DNA of 41,043 bases. Origin: Bryobacterales bacterium. Lineage in GTDB: Bacteria; Acidobacteriota; Terriglobia; Bryobacterales; Bryobacteraceae. Shown here one piece after another: positions 7,378-14,645 of this stretch. The notes beneath the pieces were generated by a model, which was given only the letters and a program-made list of their open reading frames with translations, was not told the DNA's origin and did not search any database. The number at the start of each line of letters is the position of its first letter. Within the stretch, counting starts at the first letter, position 1. The stretch lies in assembly GCA_016789755.1 (NCBI GenBank), contig JAEUQG010000521.1:1-41043 (forward strand), written 5' to 3'. The translations under genes and the position numbers were made by a program.

Positions 7378-8298
7378 TTGCACTCCACTTCCAGGACTTG
7401 GGTACCGATCGCAACCCGGCGGCGCTTGTGGCTGCACGCCCTGCTCTTCCTGCTGACGATCTTCAGTACGACCTTCGTCGGCACGCGAATTGCCGAAAAC
7501 TTCGAAGGGAATCGGCCGGCCTTTGAGTTGGAGTCGGATCTGGACGGCTATGTCGAGATCTGGCGCAACCCATCGCGTATGGCGTCCGGCCTGCTGTTTT
7601 CCATCCCTTTGCTGGCGATCCTGTTGGCCCACGAATTCGGACACTTCCTGGCCTGCGTGCACTACCGGCTCGACGCCAGCCTTCCCTATTTCCTGCCCGC
7701 GCCCACATTCATCGGCACCTTGGGTGCCTTCATCCGCATCCGTTCCCCCATTTTCACCCGCAAGGAACTGTTCGATGTCGGCGTAGCCGGCCCAATCGCC
7801 GGGTTCGTTTTCCTGATTCCGGCGTTGGGTATCGGGCTCGCCTTTTCCAAAGTGATTCCGGGTATCGCCGATCAGGGCGACCTGGTGTTCGGCGTGCCCC
7901 TCCTGATTCGTGGGCTGGAATCGCTGGTCTTTCCAGGCGTCCCCTCTGCCGATATCTATCTTCATCCCGTTGCCCGCGCCGCTTGGGTGGGCATTTTTGC
8001 TACGGCGCTCAATCTGCTTCCATTCGGGCAACTGGATGGAGGCCACATTCTGTATGCCTTCGCAGGTGCGCGATTCCGGCTGCTGACACGGGTATTCTGG
8101 GTGATGCTGTTAGCGCTCGGATATTTTTACTGGCCCTGGCTGATCTGGGCCGCCATCCTGTTCTTCTTCGGACTGAAGCATCCGCCGATCTACGATCCGG
8201 AGCAACTCGGCCGGGGCAGGGCGCAAGTGGCGGTGCTGAGCGTGGGGATCTTCCTCATCTCCTTCATGCCCGTGCCGATCGCCACAGCGGCGTTGTAG
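7378..8298 (+). CDS. M50 site-2-type intramembrane metalloprotease
   Basis: A multi-pass membrane protein of about 306 aa. The zinc site HEFGH lies in a hydrophobic helix ('LLAHEFGHFLACVHY', about residues 86-90), and the third-ligand motif appears as 'FGQLDGGHILYAF', the LDG motif of S2P proteases. 'VGVAGPIAGFVF' between them is also typical. No PDZ domain is present, so it resembles the short rhomboid-like S2P/plant EGY-like group rather than RseP. Family members cleave membrane-bound regulators or signal remnants. The TTG at 7378 has no good ribosome site; an internal TTG at 7426 is an alternative. The next gene starts three bases after the stop. Confidence 0.85.
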   Translation: MHSTSRTWVPIATRRRLWLHALLFLLTIFSTTFVGTRIAENFEGNRPAFELESDLDGYVEIWRNPSRMASGLLFSIPLLAILLAHEFGHFLACVHYRLDASLPYFLPAPTFIGTLGAFIRIRSPIFTRKELFDVGVAGPIAGFVFLIPALGIGLAFSKVIPGIADQGDLVFGVPLLIRGLESLVFPGVPSADIYLHPVARAAWVGIFATALNLLPFGQLDGGHILYAFAGARFRLLTRVFWVMLLALGYFYWPWLIWAAILFFFGLKHPPIYDPEQLGRGRAQVAVLSVGIFLISFMPVPIATAAL

Positions 8299-8301
8299 CC
8301 T

Positions 8302-9051
8302 ATGCAGATTTCCGCCACCATCATCGCGCGCGACGAGGAGCGAAACATCGCCCGGGCCATCGAGAGCCTCCGCTGCTGCGATGAGATTGTGGTGGTCGAC
8401 TCCGGGTCGATCGACCGTACCATCGAGATCGCCAACAAACTCGGAGCCCGCGTGGTGGAAACCGTCTGGCGGGGCTACGCAGGCCAGAAGAACTATGCGG
8501 CGGAGTGCGCCAAGTACGATTGGATCCTGTCCATCGACGCCGACGAGGCTTTGAGCGAATCGCTCGAGGCCGACATCTGGCTCCTGAAAAAGAACGGTCC
8601 GAAGTTCGACGCCTACACAATGCCACGCCTGGCGCAGTATTTGGGAAAGTGGATCCTCCATTCGGGCTGGTATCCTGACCGGAAAGTGCGCCTCTACCGG
8701 CGCGACAAGGCGAAGTGGGTCGGGGAATACGTGCACGAGAGCGTGTCCGTGCACGGCACGGTCGGGCACATCGATTCGAATCTGCTGCACTACACCTGCC
8801 AATCGTTCACTGAGCATTTGAAAACCATGGACCGCTATACGACTCTGGCGGCCGAAGAGATGGTAGCCCGCGGCAAGCGCGTGACGTTCCGGCATCTGCT
8901 GGGGGATCCGGCATGGACGTTTTTTCGGACCTATTTCCTCCAGCGTGGATTCCTCGATGGTGTGGAGGGGCTTGCCATCGCCTATATGGCCGCGCTCTAT
9001 GCGTTTCTGAAATACGCGAAGGCGCGCAATATGAGCCCCGGGAGGCAATAA
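8302..9051 (+). CDS. Family 2 glycosyltransferase (WaaE/KdtX-like)
   Basis: A 249-aa GT-A fold enzyme. It begins 'ISATIIARDEERNIARAIES' and has the nucleotide-sugar/metal DxD motif as 'SIDADEAL' (D79, D81). The later part, 'HSGWYPDRKVRLYRRDKAKW' with 'VHESVSVHG', is typical of the WaaE/KdtX group that adds glucose to the lipopolysaccharide inner core. The C-terminal 60 residues contain an amphipathic/hydrophobic stretch ('FFRTYFLQRGFLDGVEGL') common to this group. The gene is tightly packed between the M50 protease (3 bases) and a GT4 glycosyltransferase (3 bases), suggesting an envelope-polysaccharide operon. The acceptor sugar is unknown. Confidence 0.88.
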   Translation: MQISATIIARDEERNIARAIESLRCCDEIVVVDSGSIDRTIEIANKLGARVVETVWRGYAGQKNYAAECAKYDWILSIDADEALSESLEADIWLLKKNGPKFDAYTMPRLAQYLGKWILHSGWYPDRKVRLYRRDKAKWVGEYVHESVSVHGTVGHIDSNLLHYTCQSFTEHLKTMDRYTTLAAEEMVARGKRVTFRHLLGDPAWTFFRTYFLQRGFLDGVEGLAIAYMAALYAFLKYAKARNMSPGRQ

Positions 9052-9054
9052 GCG

Positions 9055-9951
9055 ATGCGCGTACTACACCTGGACAGCGGCAGAGAAATGCGCGGCGGCC
9101 AATGGCAGGCGCTGTATTTGATGGTCGGACAGAAGACCATCGGATGGGAGCCGCTGCTGCTCGCGCCGGTCGATAGTCCCTTGTTCGCTGAGGCCCGAAA
9201 GCGCGGCGTATCCACCGGTGCCCTGACCTTGTGGGGCGTCGCGAAGCACTCGAAGATGGTGGATATCACCCATGCGCACGACGCGCGGTCGCACACGGTC
9301 GCCGCGCTCACGGCGAAAGGCAGATTTGTCGTCTCGCGCCGCGTGGCTTTTCCCCTCCGCACCGGCTGGCTGTCGAAGTGGAAATACTCGAAGCCACGGC
9401 GCTTTCTGGCAATCTCCGCATTCGTCGCCAGGCAGTTGCGCGATTACGGCATCGCCGAAGAACGCATCGGAATTGTCTATGACGGCGTCCCGGTGGAACC
9501 GGCAGCAGCGTCGCACGGCGACCGGTTGATTGCTCCGGCATGGAGCGATCCGCGAAAGTGCGCGGCCTTAGGCGCTGAGGCGGCGCGGCTGGCTGGCGTG
9601 CCGCTGGTTATCTCGGCGAATCTGGAGCAAGACTTGCCCTCGGCCAGAGCGCTACTCTACTTGAGCGAGATGGAAGGTCTGGGATCGGCCGCCCTGCTGG
9701 CGATGTCTCGCGGCGTGCCGGTGATCGCCAGCAAAGTGGGCGGACTGCCCGAGATCGTGCTGCCGGAACAAACCGGACTGCTGGTCAACAACGAGGTGAA
9801 CGAAGTGGCGCGGGCGATCGGACGTTTAATGAACGATACGGAGTTGGCGCGGCGATTGGGTAACTCGGCTCGGGATAAGGTTCGTAGCGGGTTTACACTG
9901 GCCGATATGGCTTTGCGCACCGTGCGGGAATACAAGCAGGCGCTGGCATGA
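9055..9951 (+). CDS. Family 4 glycosyltransferase
   Basis: A 298-aa GT-B enzyme, short for the family. The N-terminal Rossmann half carries the glycine-rich opening 'HLDSGREMRGGQWQA', and 'HAHDARSHTVAAL' supplies the usual conserved His. The C-terminal half holds 'SEMEGLGSAALLAMSRGVPV' followed by 'SKVGGLPEIV', the donor-binding region. In most GT4 enzymes a second Glu follows the first by eight residues; here that position is Leu, so the EX7E motif is incomplete. It probably acts on the same glycan as the preceding GT2 enzyme. The stop codon overlaps the start of the prepilin peptidase gene (ATGA). Confidence 0.85.
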   Translation: MRVLHLDSGREMRGGQWQALYLMVGQKTIGWEPLLLAPVDSPLFAEARKRGVSTGALTLWGVAKHSKMVDITHAHDARSHTVAALTAKGRFVVSRRVAFPLRTGWLSKWKYSKPRRFLAISAFVARQLRDYGIAEERIGIVYDGVPVEPAAASHGDRLIAPAWSDPRKCAALGAEAARLAGVPLVISANLEQDLPSARALLYLSEMEGLGSAALLAMSRGVPVIASKVGGLPEIVLPEQTGLLVNNEVNEVARAIGRLMNDTELARRLGNSARDKVRSGFTLADMALRTVREYKQALA

Positions 9952-10763
9952 TGGAAGCGCTCTTTGCCGGGTTGCTCGGCTTGCTCATCGGCAGCTTCCT
10001 GAATGTGTGCATTTACCGGCTGCCGCGCGACCTTTCCGTGGTGCATCCGCGGTCCCATTGCCCACACTGCGAGAAACTCGTGGCCTGGTACGACAACGTG
10101 CCTGTCCTTAGTTGGATGTTGTTAGGGGCGAAGTGCCGCCACTGCAAGACGCCGATTCTCTGGCAGTATCCCTTGGTGGAATTAAGCACTGGCGTTCTCT
10201 TCTTCTGGAGCGTCTACACGGCCGGTTGGACCATGTTGGGGCTGAAGTATTGTCTGTTCAGCGCGATTATGGTGGACCTGGTGGCAACCGATTGGAACGA
10301 CCGCATTCTGCCCGATGAGTTCACGCTGGGTGGATTCGTCGCCGGGTTGATTGTGGCCGGCTTCACGCCGGCGCCATCGAGCCTCATGACGCTGTTTCTT
10401 CCGATTGGTTTGCCGCCGTGGATCCCGTCCGTGGCCGAAGCGGCGTTCGGCGGCTTAGTCTGTGCCGGCCTGCTCTATCTGACAGGCAAGATCTACGAGA
10501 AGTTGCGCCACCGCGAAGGACTCGGCTTCGGCGATGTGAAAATGCTCCTTGTGGTGGGAGCGTTTCTCGGACTGCCCGGAGCGCTGATGACAATTTTTCT
10601 CGGTTCCATTCTCGGCGCGGTGTTGGGCAGTCTGTACATCTGGAAGTCGGGCCAAGACATGACATACGAACTCCCCTACGGCAGCTTCCTGGGCGTCGCG
10701 GCGCTGTTCGTAGGATTATTCGGCGAGCAACTGGCGGCTTGGTATTGGAAGCTGTTCACTTAG
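9948..10763 (+). CDS. pilD: Type IV prepilin peptidase (A24, PilD/GspO)
   Basis: A 271-aa inner-membrane aspartyl protease that cleaves leaders of type IV pilin-like proteins and methylates the new N-terminus. The cytoplasmic zinc-binding domain has both CxxC pairs (C38/C41 and C63/C66). The two catalytic aspartates lie in 'DLVATDWNDRILPD' and 'LGFGDVKM', the GxGD motif. The methyltransferase-linked N-terminal domain ('GLLIGSFLNVCIYRLPR') is intact, so both activities are expected. It overlaps the GT4 gene by four bases and its 3' end overlaps the convergent M56 gene by eight bases. No pilin or secretion genes are in the window. Confidence 0.95.
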   Translation: MMEALFAGLLGLLIGSFLNVCIYRLPRDLSVVHPRSHCPHCEKLVAWYDNVPVLSWMLLGAKCRHCKTPILWQYPLVELSTGVLFFWSVYTAGWTMLGLKYCLFSAIMVDLVATDWNDRILPDEFTLGGFVAGLIVAGFTPAPSSLMTLFLPIGLPPWIPSVAEAAFGGLVCAGLLYLTGKIYEKLRHREGLGFGDVKMLLVVGAFLGLPGALMTIFLGSILGAVLGSLYIWKSGQDMTYELPYGSFLGVAALFVGLFGEQLAAWYWKLFT

Positions 10764-12033
10764 GCATCGGCTGTATCTTGCCGTCGCGGAACTCGTACTT
10801 CTCCTCTTTGCTGTTCTTCGGCTTGTAGATCCAGCGCTCCAGCAGTTGCGCCGGCCAGGAGAGGATCTCATCCGGCGGTCCGGCGAGGATGTACATCTTG
10901 CCGCGATCGGTTTTCCAGCCGGGCGTGAGAGTAGCCTTGAAACGTTCATTGGCGTAGGCGATACGCCGGTAATGCTCTTCTTTCGCTTCGTTCTCCATTG
11001 TGGCTGGCGTGGGGTCGCGGCGAGTCCAGAATTGACCGATGAAATGTTCCCGCTCCTCATCGGAGCGGAGCCCGAGGAATGCCTTTCTCTCTTCAGGTTG
11101 AATGATGTAAAGAACGTCTTCGGTGAGCCACTTGCCATAAGGACCGGCAGGGATGTCCTGGAAGGCGATGGAGTGCGCGGCGGCGGCGAGGCAAACGACA
11201 GCCGTGAGCACGTGGTTCGACACGCGGGGTGCGCGATGCACACCCATAAGCCGCTCCATCCGTGCGCGCAGGTCACCCCCATTCGCCGCGGGAGCAGGCA
11301 TCGTCGCGCGCTGTTCTTCCATGGCAAGCAGAGCGTGCGCCAGCGCGTTACGGCTGCCGGTTGCTTCCGCCGCCATGCGATCGCAACAGCACTCACGTTC
11401 CTGGCGGATCTGGCGGGCGATCCACCATGCGGCGGGATGGTGAAAAAGAAGCGTTTCCGCGGCCGTTTGCAGCAGATTCCACAAATAGTCGTGACGCACG
11501 ATGTGGGCCAGTTCATGGGCAAGAATCGCTTCCAGTTGCTGCGGCGTCAGCTTGGCAACCGCTGCCGCCGGAATGAGGATCACCGGCTTCAACACACCGT
11601 AGACCGCGGGCGAGCCGAGCCAATCGGCGCGGAGAACCGAAACTCCTCGCAGGTTGTGAAACTTGCACCGAACACTGAAGAGACTGTTCAGCCACACGGC
11701 CAGGGCAGGTGCCGTCGAGTGCCGCACGCGATGCCGCAACAGCAGCCAGCCCGCCGTTCGGCGGCAGGCGATGGAGGCGACGCCGGCCAACCACAGCCAT
11801 GCGGGCCAGGTTGCGGCAGGCGCGGCGATCACGTCGCCCGCGTCACGCTGGCCGCCGGCATCGAGCAGCGCGAACAGGAATCCGCAGAGCATCGCCGCCA
11901 GCGCCGCGCAGGCGGCCAGGTATCGGGTTTGCGGCCTGTTGTGAGGGACGAGGCGCAATAGAAAGAAGAGCGATGCGGCAATCGCCGCCCCTTGCCAGGC
12001 GGACTGAAACAACGCAGCGGCTATCGCGGTCAT
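10756..12033 (-). CDS. BlaR1-like M56 metallopeptidase fused to a GWxTD domain
   Basis: A 425-aa membrane protein. Residues 1-115 carry about three to four hydrophobic helices. The M56 zinc motif is HELAH (173-177) in 'LEAILAHELAHIVRHDYLWN', with the downstream ligand region 'RQERECCCDRMAAEATG'. After a further membrane-like segment near residue 280, the C-terminal 150 residues match the GWxTD domain ('KWLTEDVLYIIQPEERKAFL', 'FWTRRDPTP', 'YANERFKATLTPGWKTDRG', 'ILAGPPDEI'). In BlaR1/MecR1 that place holds a beta-lactam sensor; here it does not. The upstream BlaI gene overlaps by four bases, so the pair should form a sensor-protease and repressor. The ligand sensed by the GWxTD domain is unknown. 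Confidence 0.88.
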   Translation of the reverse strand: MTAIAAALFQSAWQGAAIAASLFFLLRLVPHNRPQTRYLAACAALAAMLCGFLFALLDAGGQRDAGDVIAAPAATWPAWLWLAGVASIACRRTAGWLLLRHRVRHSTAPALAVWLNSLFSVRCKFHNLRGVSVLRADWLGSPAVYGVLKPVILIPAAAVAKLTPQQLEAILAHELAHIVRHDYLWNLLQTAAETLLFHHPAAWWIARQIRQERECCCDRMAAEATGSRNALAHALLAMEEQRATMPAPAANGGDLRARMERLMGVHRAPRVSNHVLTAVVCLAAAAHSIAFQDIPAGPYGKWLTEDVLYIIQPEERKAFLGLRSDEEREHFIGQFWTRRDPTPATMENEAKEEHYRRIAYANERFKATLTPGWKTDRGKMYILAGPPDEILSWPAQLLERWIYKPKNSKEEKYEFRDGKIQPMPK

Positions 12034-12413
12034 GGTTTTCTCTTCTCCTCCCGTTCAATGAGTTCGCGTAGAGCTCGCAGTTCTTCCTTGGATACGGCCG
12101 CTCCCGAAACCGCCTGCTGGAGCAGGCCGAGCATCGATCCGCCGAAGGCGCGCTCCGCAAGGTCCTTCACCAGCCGCAACTGCATGTGCTGCCGCGGTAG
12201 AAACGCACGGTAAACATGGGCTCGCGACTCCTCTTCGCGCTTCACCAACCTCTTGTCGGCCATGATCTGCATCAACTTCAGAACAGTGGTGTACGACGCG
12301 GCGCGGCCCAACTCCTCGGCGACTTCGCGGACCGTGGAAGGGCCGCGCGCCCAGAGAACTTGCAGAATCTCGAGTTCAGCCGGAGTGGGCTTGAGTGGGG
12401 CTCGTGGCGGCAT
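12030..12413 (-). CDS. BlaI/MecI/CopY family transcriptional repressor
   Basis: A 127-aa winged-helix repressor. The N-terminus 'LKPTPAELEILQVLWARGPS' and the recognition part 'AASYTTVLKLMQIMADKRLV' are the standard BlaI pattern. The C-terminal helices ('LVKDLAERAFGGSMLGLLQQ') would make the dimer, which in known pairs is cleaved when the partner protease is activated. I place the start at the ATG at 12413; open frame upstream to 12497 covers the operators and promoter. The gene overlaps the M56 gene by four bases (12030-12033). Two palindromes immediately upstream overlap its promoter and imply autoregulation. Confidence 0.93.
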   Translation of the reverse strand: MPPRAPLKPTPAELEILQVLWARGPSTVREVAEELGRAASYTTVLKLMQIMADKRLVKREEESRAHVYRAFLPRQHMQLRLVKDLAERAFGGSMLGLLQQAVSGAAVSKEELRALRELIEREEKRKP

Positions 12414-12421
12414 GAGGGCAG

Positions 12422-12463
12422 AATATACGAAATTCTTCGTAGATGTCAACGAAAATCTTCGTA
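12422..12463 (-). promoter_or_regulatory. BlaI-type promoter with two palindromic operators
   Basis: On the minus strand, TTGACA (12449-12444) and TATATT (12427-12422) are 16 bases apart. Operator 1, TACGAA-ATTC-TTCGTA (12426-12441), is a perfect 6-4-6 palindrome filling the spacer and touching the -10 box. Operator 2 (12448-12463) has the same form with one mismatch in the first half-site and overlaps the -35 box. Their centres are 22 bp apart, about two helical turns. The divergent aldo/keto reductase start is at 12496 and may also be affected. Confidence 0.8.
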
Positions 12464-12495
12464 GATCGGTAACGGCGCATAGTACAATCGAGGCC

Positions 12496-13512
12496 ATGCA
12501 GCAAGGCTATGCAACACGGGAAGGCACGGAGCGCTATGCGGCGCGTTTTCCGCGGCACAACGGCTTCTACCGCAAGATCCAGTCGCTCCGGCTTTCGACG
12601 CTGGGCATCGGCACCTACCTTGGGGCGGTGGATGAGCCGACGGATGCCTCCTACGCGAAGGCAGTGGCCGCCGCGGTGGAAGGCGGAATCAACTTCATCG
12701 ACACATCCCTGAACTACCGTAACCAGCATTCGGAACTGGCGGTCGGCGCGGCTCTGGAGGCGCTCTTCCGTACCGGCAAGGCGCAGCGCGATGAGTTGAT
12801 GGTGTGTACGAAGGCGGGGTATCTGGTTCCCGGCGCCGTCCCCAGCGGCGTGCTCGATCCATCCGATGTGGTGGGCAACATGCATTGCATGGCGCCGGTG
12901 TTTCTCGAAGACCAACTGGAGCGCAGCCGGCGCAACCTCGGGCTGGAAACCATCGATGTGTTCTACCTGCACAATCCGGAAACGCAACTGCGGTTCATGG
13001 GCGAAGAGGAGTTTCTGCAGCGCACCGGCGCCGCCTTCGAGGTCTGTGAACGGTTTGTCCGCGAAGGACGCATCCGCTACTACGGCACGGCCACCTGGGA
13101 CGGCTACCGCAAGGCCGATCAGTTGTCCTTGGCAAACATGGAACAGGCGGCGCGCGAAGCAGGCGGAGCCGAGCACCGCTTCCGCTTCATCCAACTCCCG
13201 TTCAATCTGGCAATGCTGGAGGCGGTGACGGCCGGCGTTGCTCCCTATGCGCATCAACTCGGTATCTCGGTCATCGGCAGCGCATCGTTACTGCAGGCCA
13301 GACTGACTTCGGGGCTTCCGGAGCAACTGGCACAGGCGCTGGCCGGACCGGCGACAGATACGGCGCGGGCGATACAATTCGCACGATCCGCGCCGCATAT
13401 CGACGTTGCGCTCATCGGGATGAGCAAGCCCGAGCATGTGGAAGAGAACCTGGGCGCGGCGGCTTATCCTCCGCTGCCCGAACCGCAATTCCTGAAGCTG
13501 TTCGGAAAGTAG
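12496..13512 (+). CDS. Aldo/keto reductase family oxidoreductase
   Basis: A 338-aa (beta/alpha)8-barrel protein that should use NADPH to reduce carbonyl groups. 'LGIGTYLG' opens the barrel. The catalytic tetrad is readable as Asp in 'NFIDTSLNYRNQHSE', Tyr in the same segment, Lys in 'VCTKAGYL', and His in 'FYLHNPE'. Towards the end, 'HIDVALIGMSKPEHVEENL' is the cofactor phosphate-binding part. The ATG at 12496 fits the family start; the frame is open further upstream through the BlaI operators but without homology. It is divergent from the BlaI gene and 1 base separates it from the UvrC-like gene, so those two form an operon. The substrate is unknown. Confidence 0.9.
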   Translation: MQQGYATREGTERYAARFPRHNGFYRKIQSLRLSTLGIGTYLGAVDEPTDASYAKAVAAAVEGGINFIDTSLNYRNQHSELAVGAALEALFRTGKAQRDELMVCTKAGYLVPGAVPSGVLDPSDVVGNMHCMAPVFLEDQLERSRRNLGLETIDVFYLHNPETQLRFMGEEEFLQRTGAAFEVCERFVREGRIRYYGTATWDGYRKADQLSLANMEQAAREAGGAEHRFRFIQLPFNLAMLEAVTAGVAPYAHQLGISVIGSASLLQARLTSGLPEQLAQALAGPATDTARAIQFARSAPHIDVALIGMSKPEHVEENLGAAAYPPLPEPQFLKLFGK

Positions 13513-13513
13513 C

Positions 13514-14626
13514 GTGATACAAATCAACTTCGATGAATCAACCGTGGATGAGCGCATCGCGGAATGCCCCGACAGGGCCGCGGTATTTCTCATCTGGCCG
13601 CGCGAAGGCAAACCGTATCTGGGGAAGACTTCTCTGTTGCGGCGGCGGCTGAAGCGGCTGGTGGGCCCCCGCGCGCACGCATCGCGGTTTCTCCATCTTC
13701 GGTCCGTTGCCGAACGCATCGATTACTGGCTCTACGGTTCGCGCCTGGAGGCGAATCTGCGGATGTATGGTTTGGCTCGGCGGTATTTCCCCGATGACTA
13801 CGCGCGGATCTTGAAGCTGCGCCAGCCCGCCTATGTGAAACTCGTGTTGACCAACCAGTACCCTCGCACGCATGTTTCGACGCGGCTCAGCGGAGCGGGC
13901 TCGCTGCACTTCGGGCCGTTCGCCACGCGCGCCGCGGCGGAGCAGTTTGAGAGCGGCTTTCTCGACTTCTTTCAATTGCGGCGCTGCCAGGAAGATCTTG
14001 CGCCTTCGCCGGAGCATCCCGGATGCGTCTACGGAGAGATGAATAAGTGCATGCGTCCTTGCCAGCAGGTGGTCAGCGCGCCAGAGTATGCCAGCGAAGC
14101 GCAACGCGTAAGCGCATTTCTTTCGACAGGCGGAGCTTCGCTGATGGAATCGCTGGAGGCGGCAAGAGACCGGCTGAGCGCCGAGTTGGAATTTGAGGAG
14201 GCGGCGCGAACGCATAAGCGCCTGGAGCGGGTGCAGGCGCTAGTGCAGAACAAGGGCGATCTGGCCACGGAAGTGCACAAGCTTTGCGGCATGGCGGTGG
14301 TGCCGTCGGCCGAGCCGGAGTGCGTGGGCTTGTGGCCCTTCATGAATGGCCTGTGGCGCGCCGGATGCGACTTCGCATTGCGTGAGGAAGAGGGTTCGCC
14401 AAGACCGATGGACAGGCGGCTGAGGGAAATGTTGGAGGCTTTGCCCGCCGCCCCGCGGGTGACCGTCGGCGAGCGGCAGGATCATGCGGCGATTCTCACC
14501 GGTTGGTATTTCTCCAGTTGGCGCGATGGCGAGTGGGTCTCGTTCCCGGAGCCCGCGAGCCCCCCGTTTCGAAAGCTGGTGAACGCGATCCATCGCGTGG
14601 CAAAGGCAGCCGCGCCGCGCGCCTGA
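13514..14626 (+). CDS. UvrC-like protein without the C-terminal nuclease half
   Basis: A 370-aa relative of excinuclease subunit C, which is normally about 600 aa. The N-terminus resembles the GIY-YIG domain ('AAVFLIWPREGKPYLGKTSL'), but the first motif tyrosine is Phe25; Tyr35 and Gly37 remain. Residues 158, 171, 179 and 183 are cysteines spaced like the UvrC iron-sulfur ligands ('GCVYGEMNKCMRPC'). A UVR-type helical hairpin follows ('AELEFEEAARTHKRLERVQ', about residues 216-240). The RNase H-like endonuclease and helix-hairpin-helix domains of true UvrC are absent. The GTG at 13514, one base after the upstream stop, is preceded by GGAAAG. A Cho-like or degenerate repair role is possible; catalysis is uncertain. 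Confidence 0.8.
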   Translation: MIQINFDESTVDERIAECPDRAAVFLIWPREGKPYLGKTSLLRRRLKRLVGPRAHASRFLHLRSVAERIDYWLYGSRLEANLRMYGLARRYFPDDYARILKLRQPAYVKLVLTNQYPRTHVSTRLSGAGSLHFGPFATRAAAEQFESGFLDFFQLRRCQEDLAPSPEHPGCVYGEMNKCMRPCQQVVSAPEYASEAQRVSAFLSTGGASLMESLEAARDRLSAELEFEEAARTHKRLERVQALVQNKGDLATEVHKLCGMAVVPSAEPECVGLWPFMNGLWRAGCDFALREEEGSPRPMDRRLREMLEALPAAPRVTVGERQDHAAILTGWYFSSWRDGEWVSFPEPASPPFRKLVNAIHRVAKAAAPRA

Positions 14627-14645
14627 GGCGTAGCTTCGTTATGCT

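Noticed and set aside
6496..8046. Long minus-strand open frame of 516 codons
   Set aside because: Only the last 160 codons encode a recognisable protein (flavin reductase). The rest is antisense to the HU and M50 genes and has low-complexity composition.
12414..12497. N-terminal extension of the first BlaI gene
   Set aside because: The extra codons cover the operators, the -10 and -35 boxes, and have no homology to BlaI proteins.
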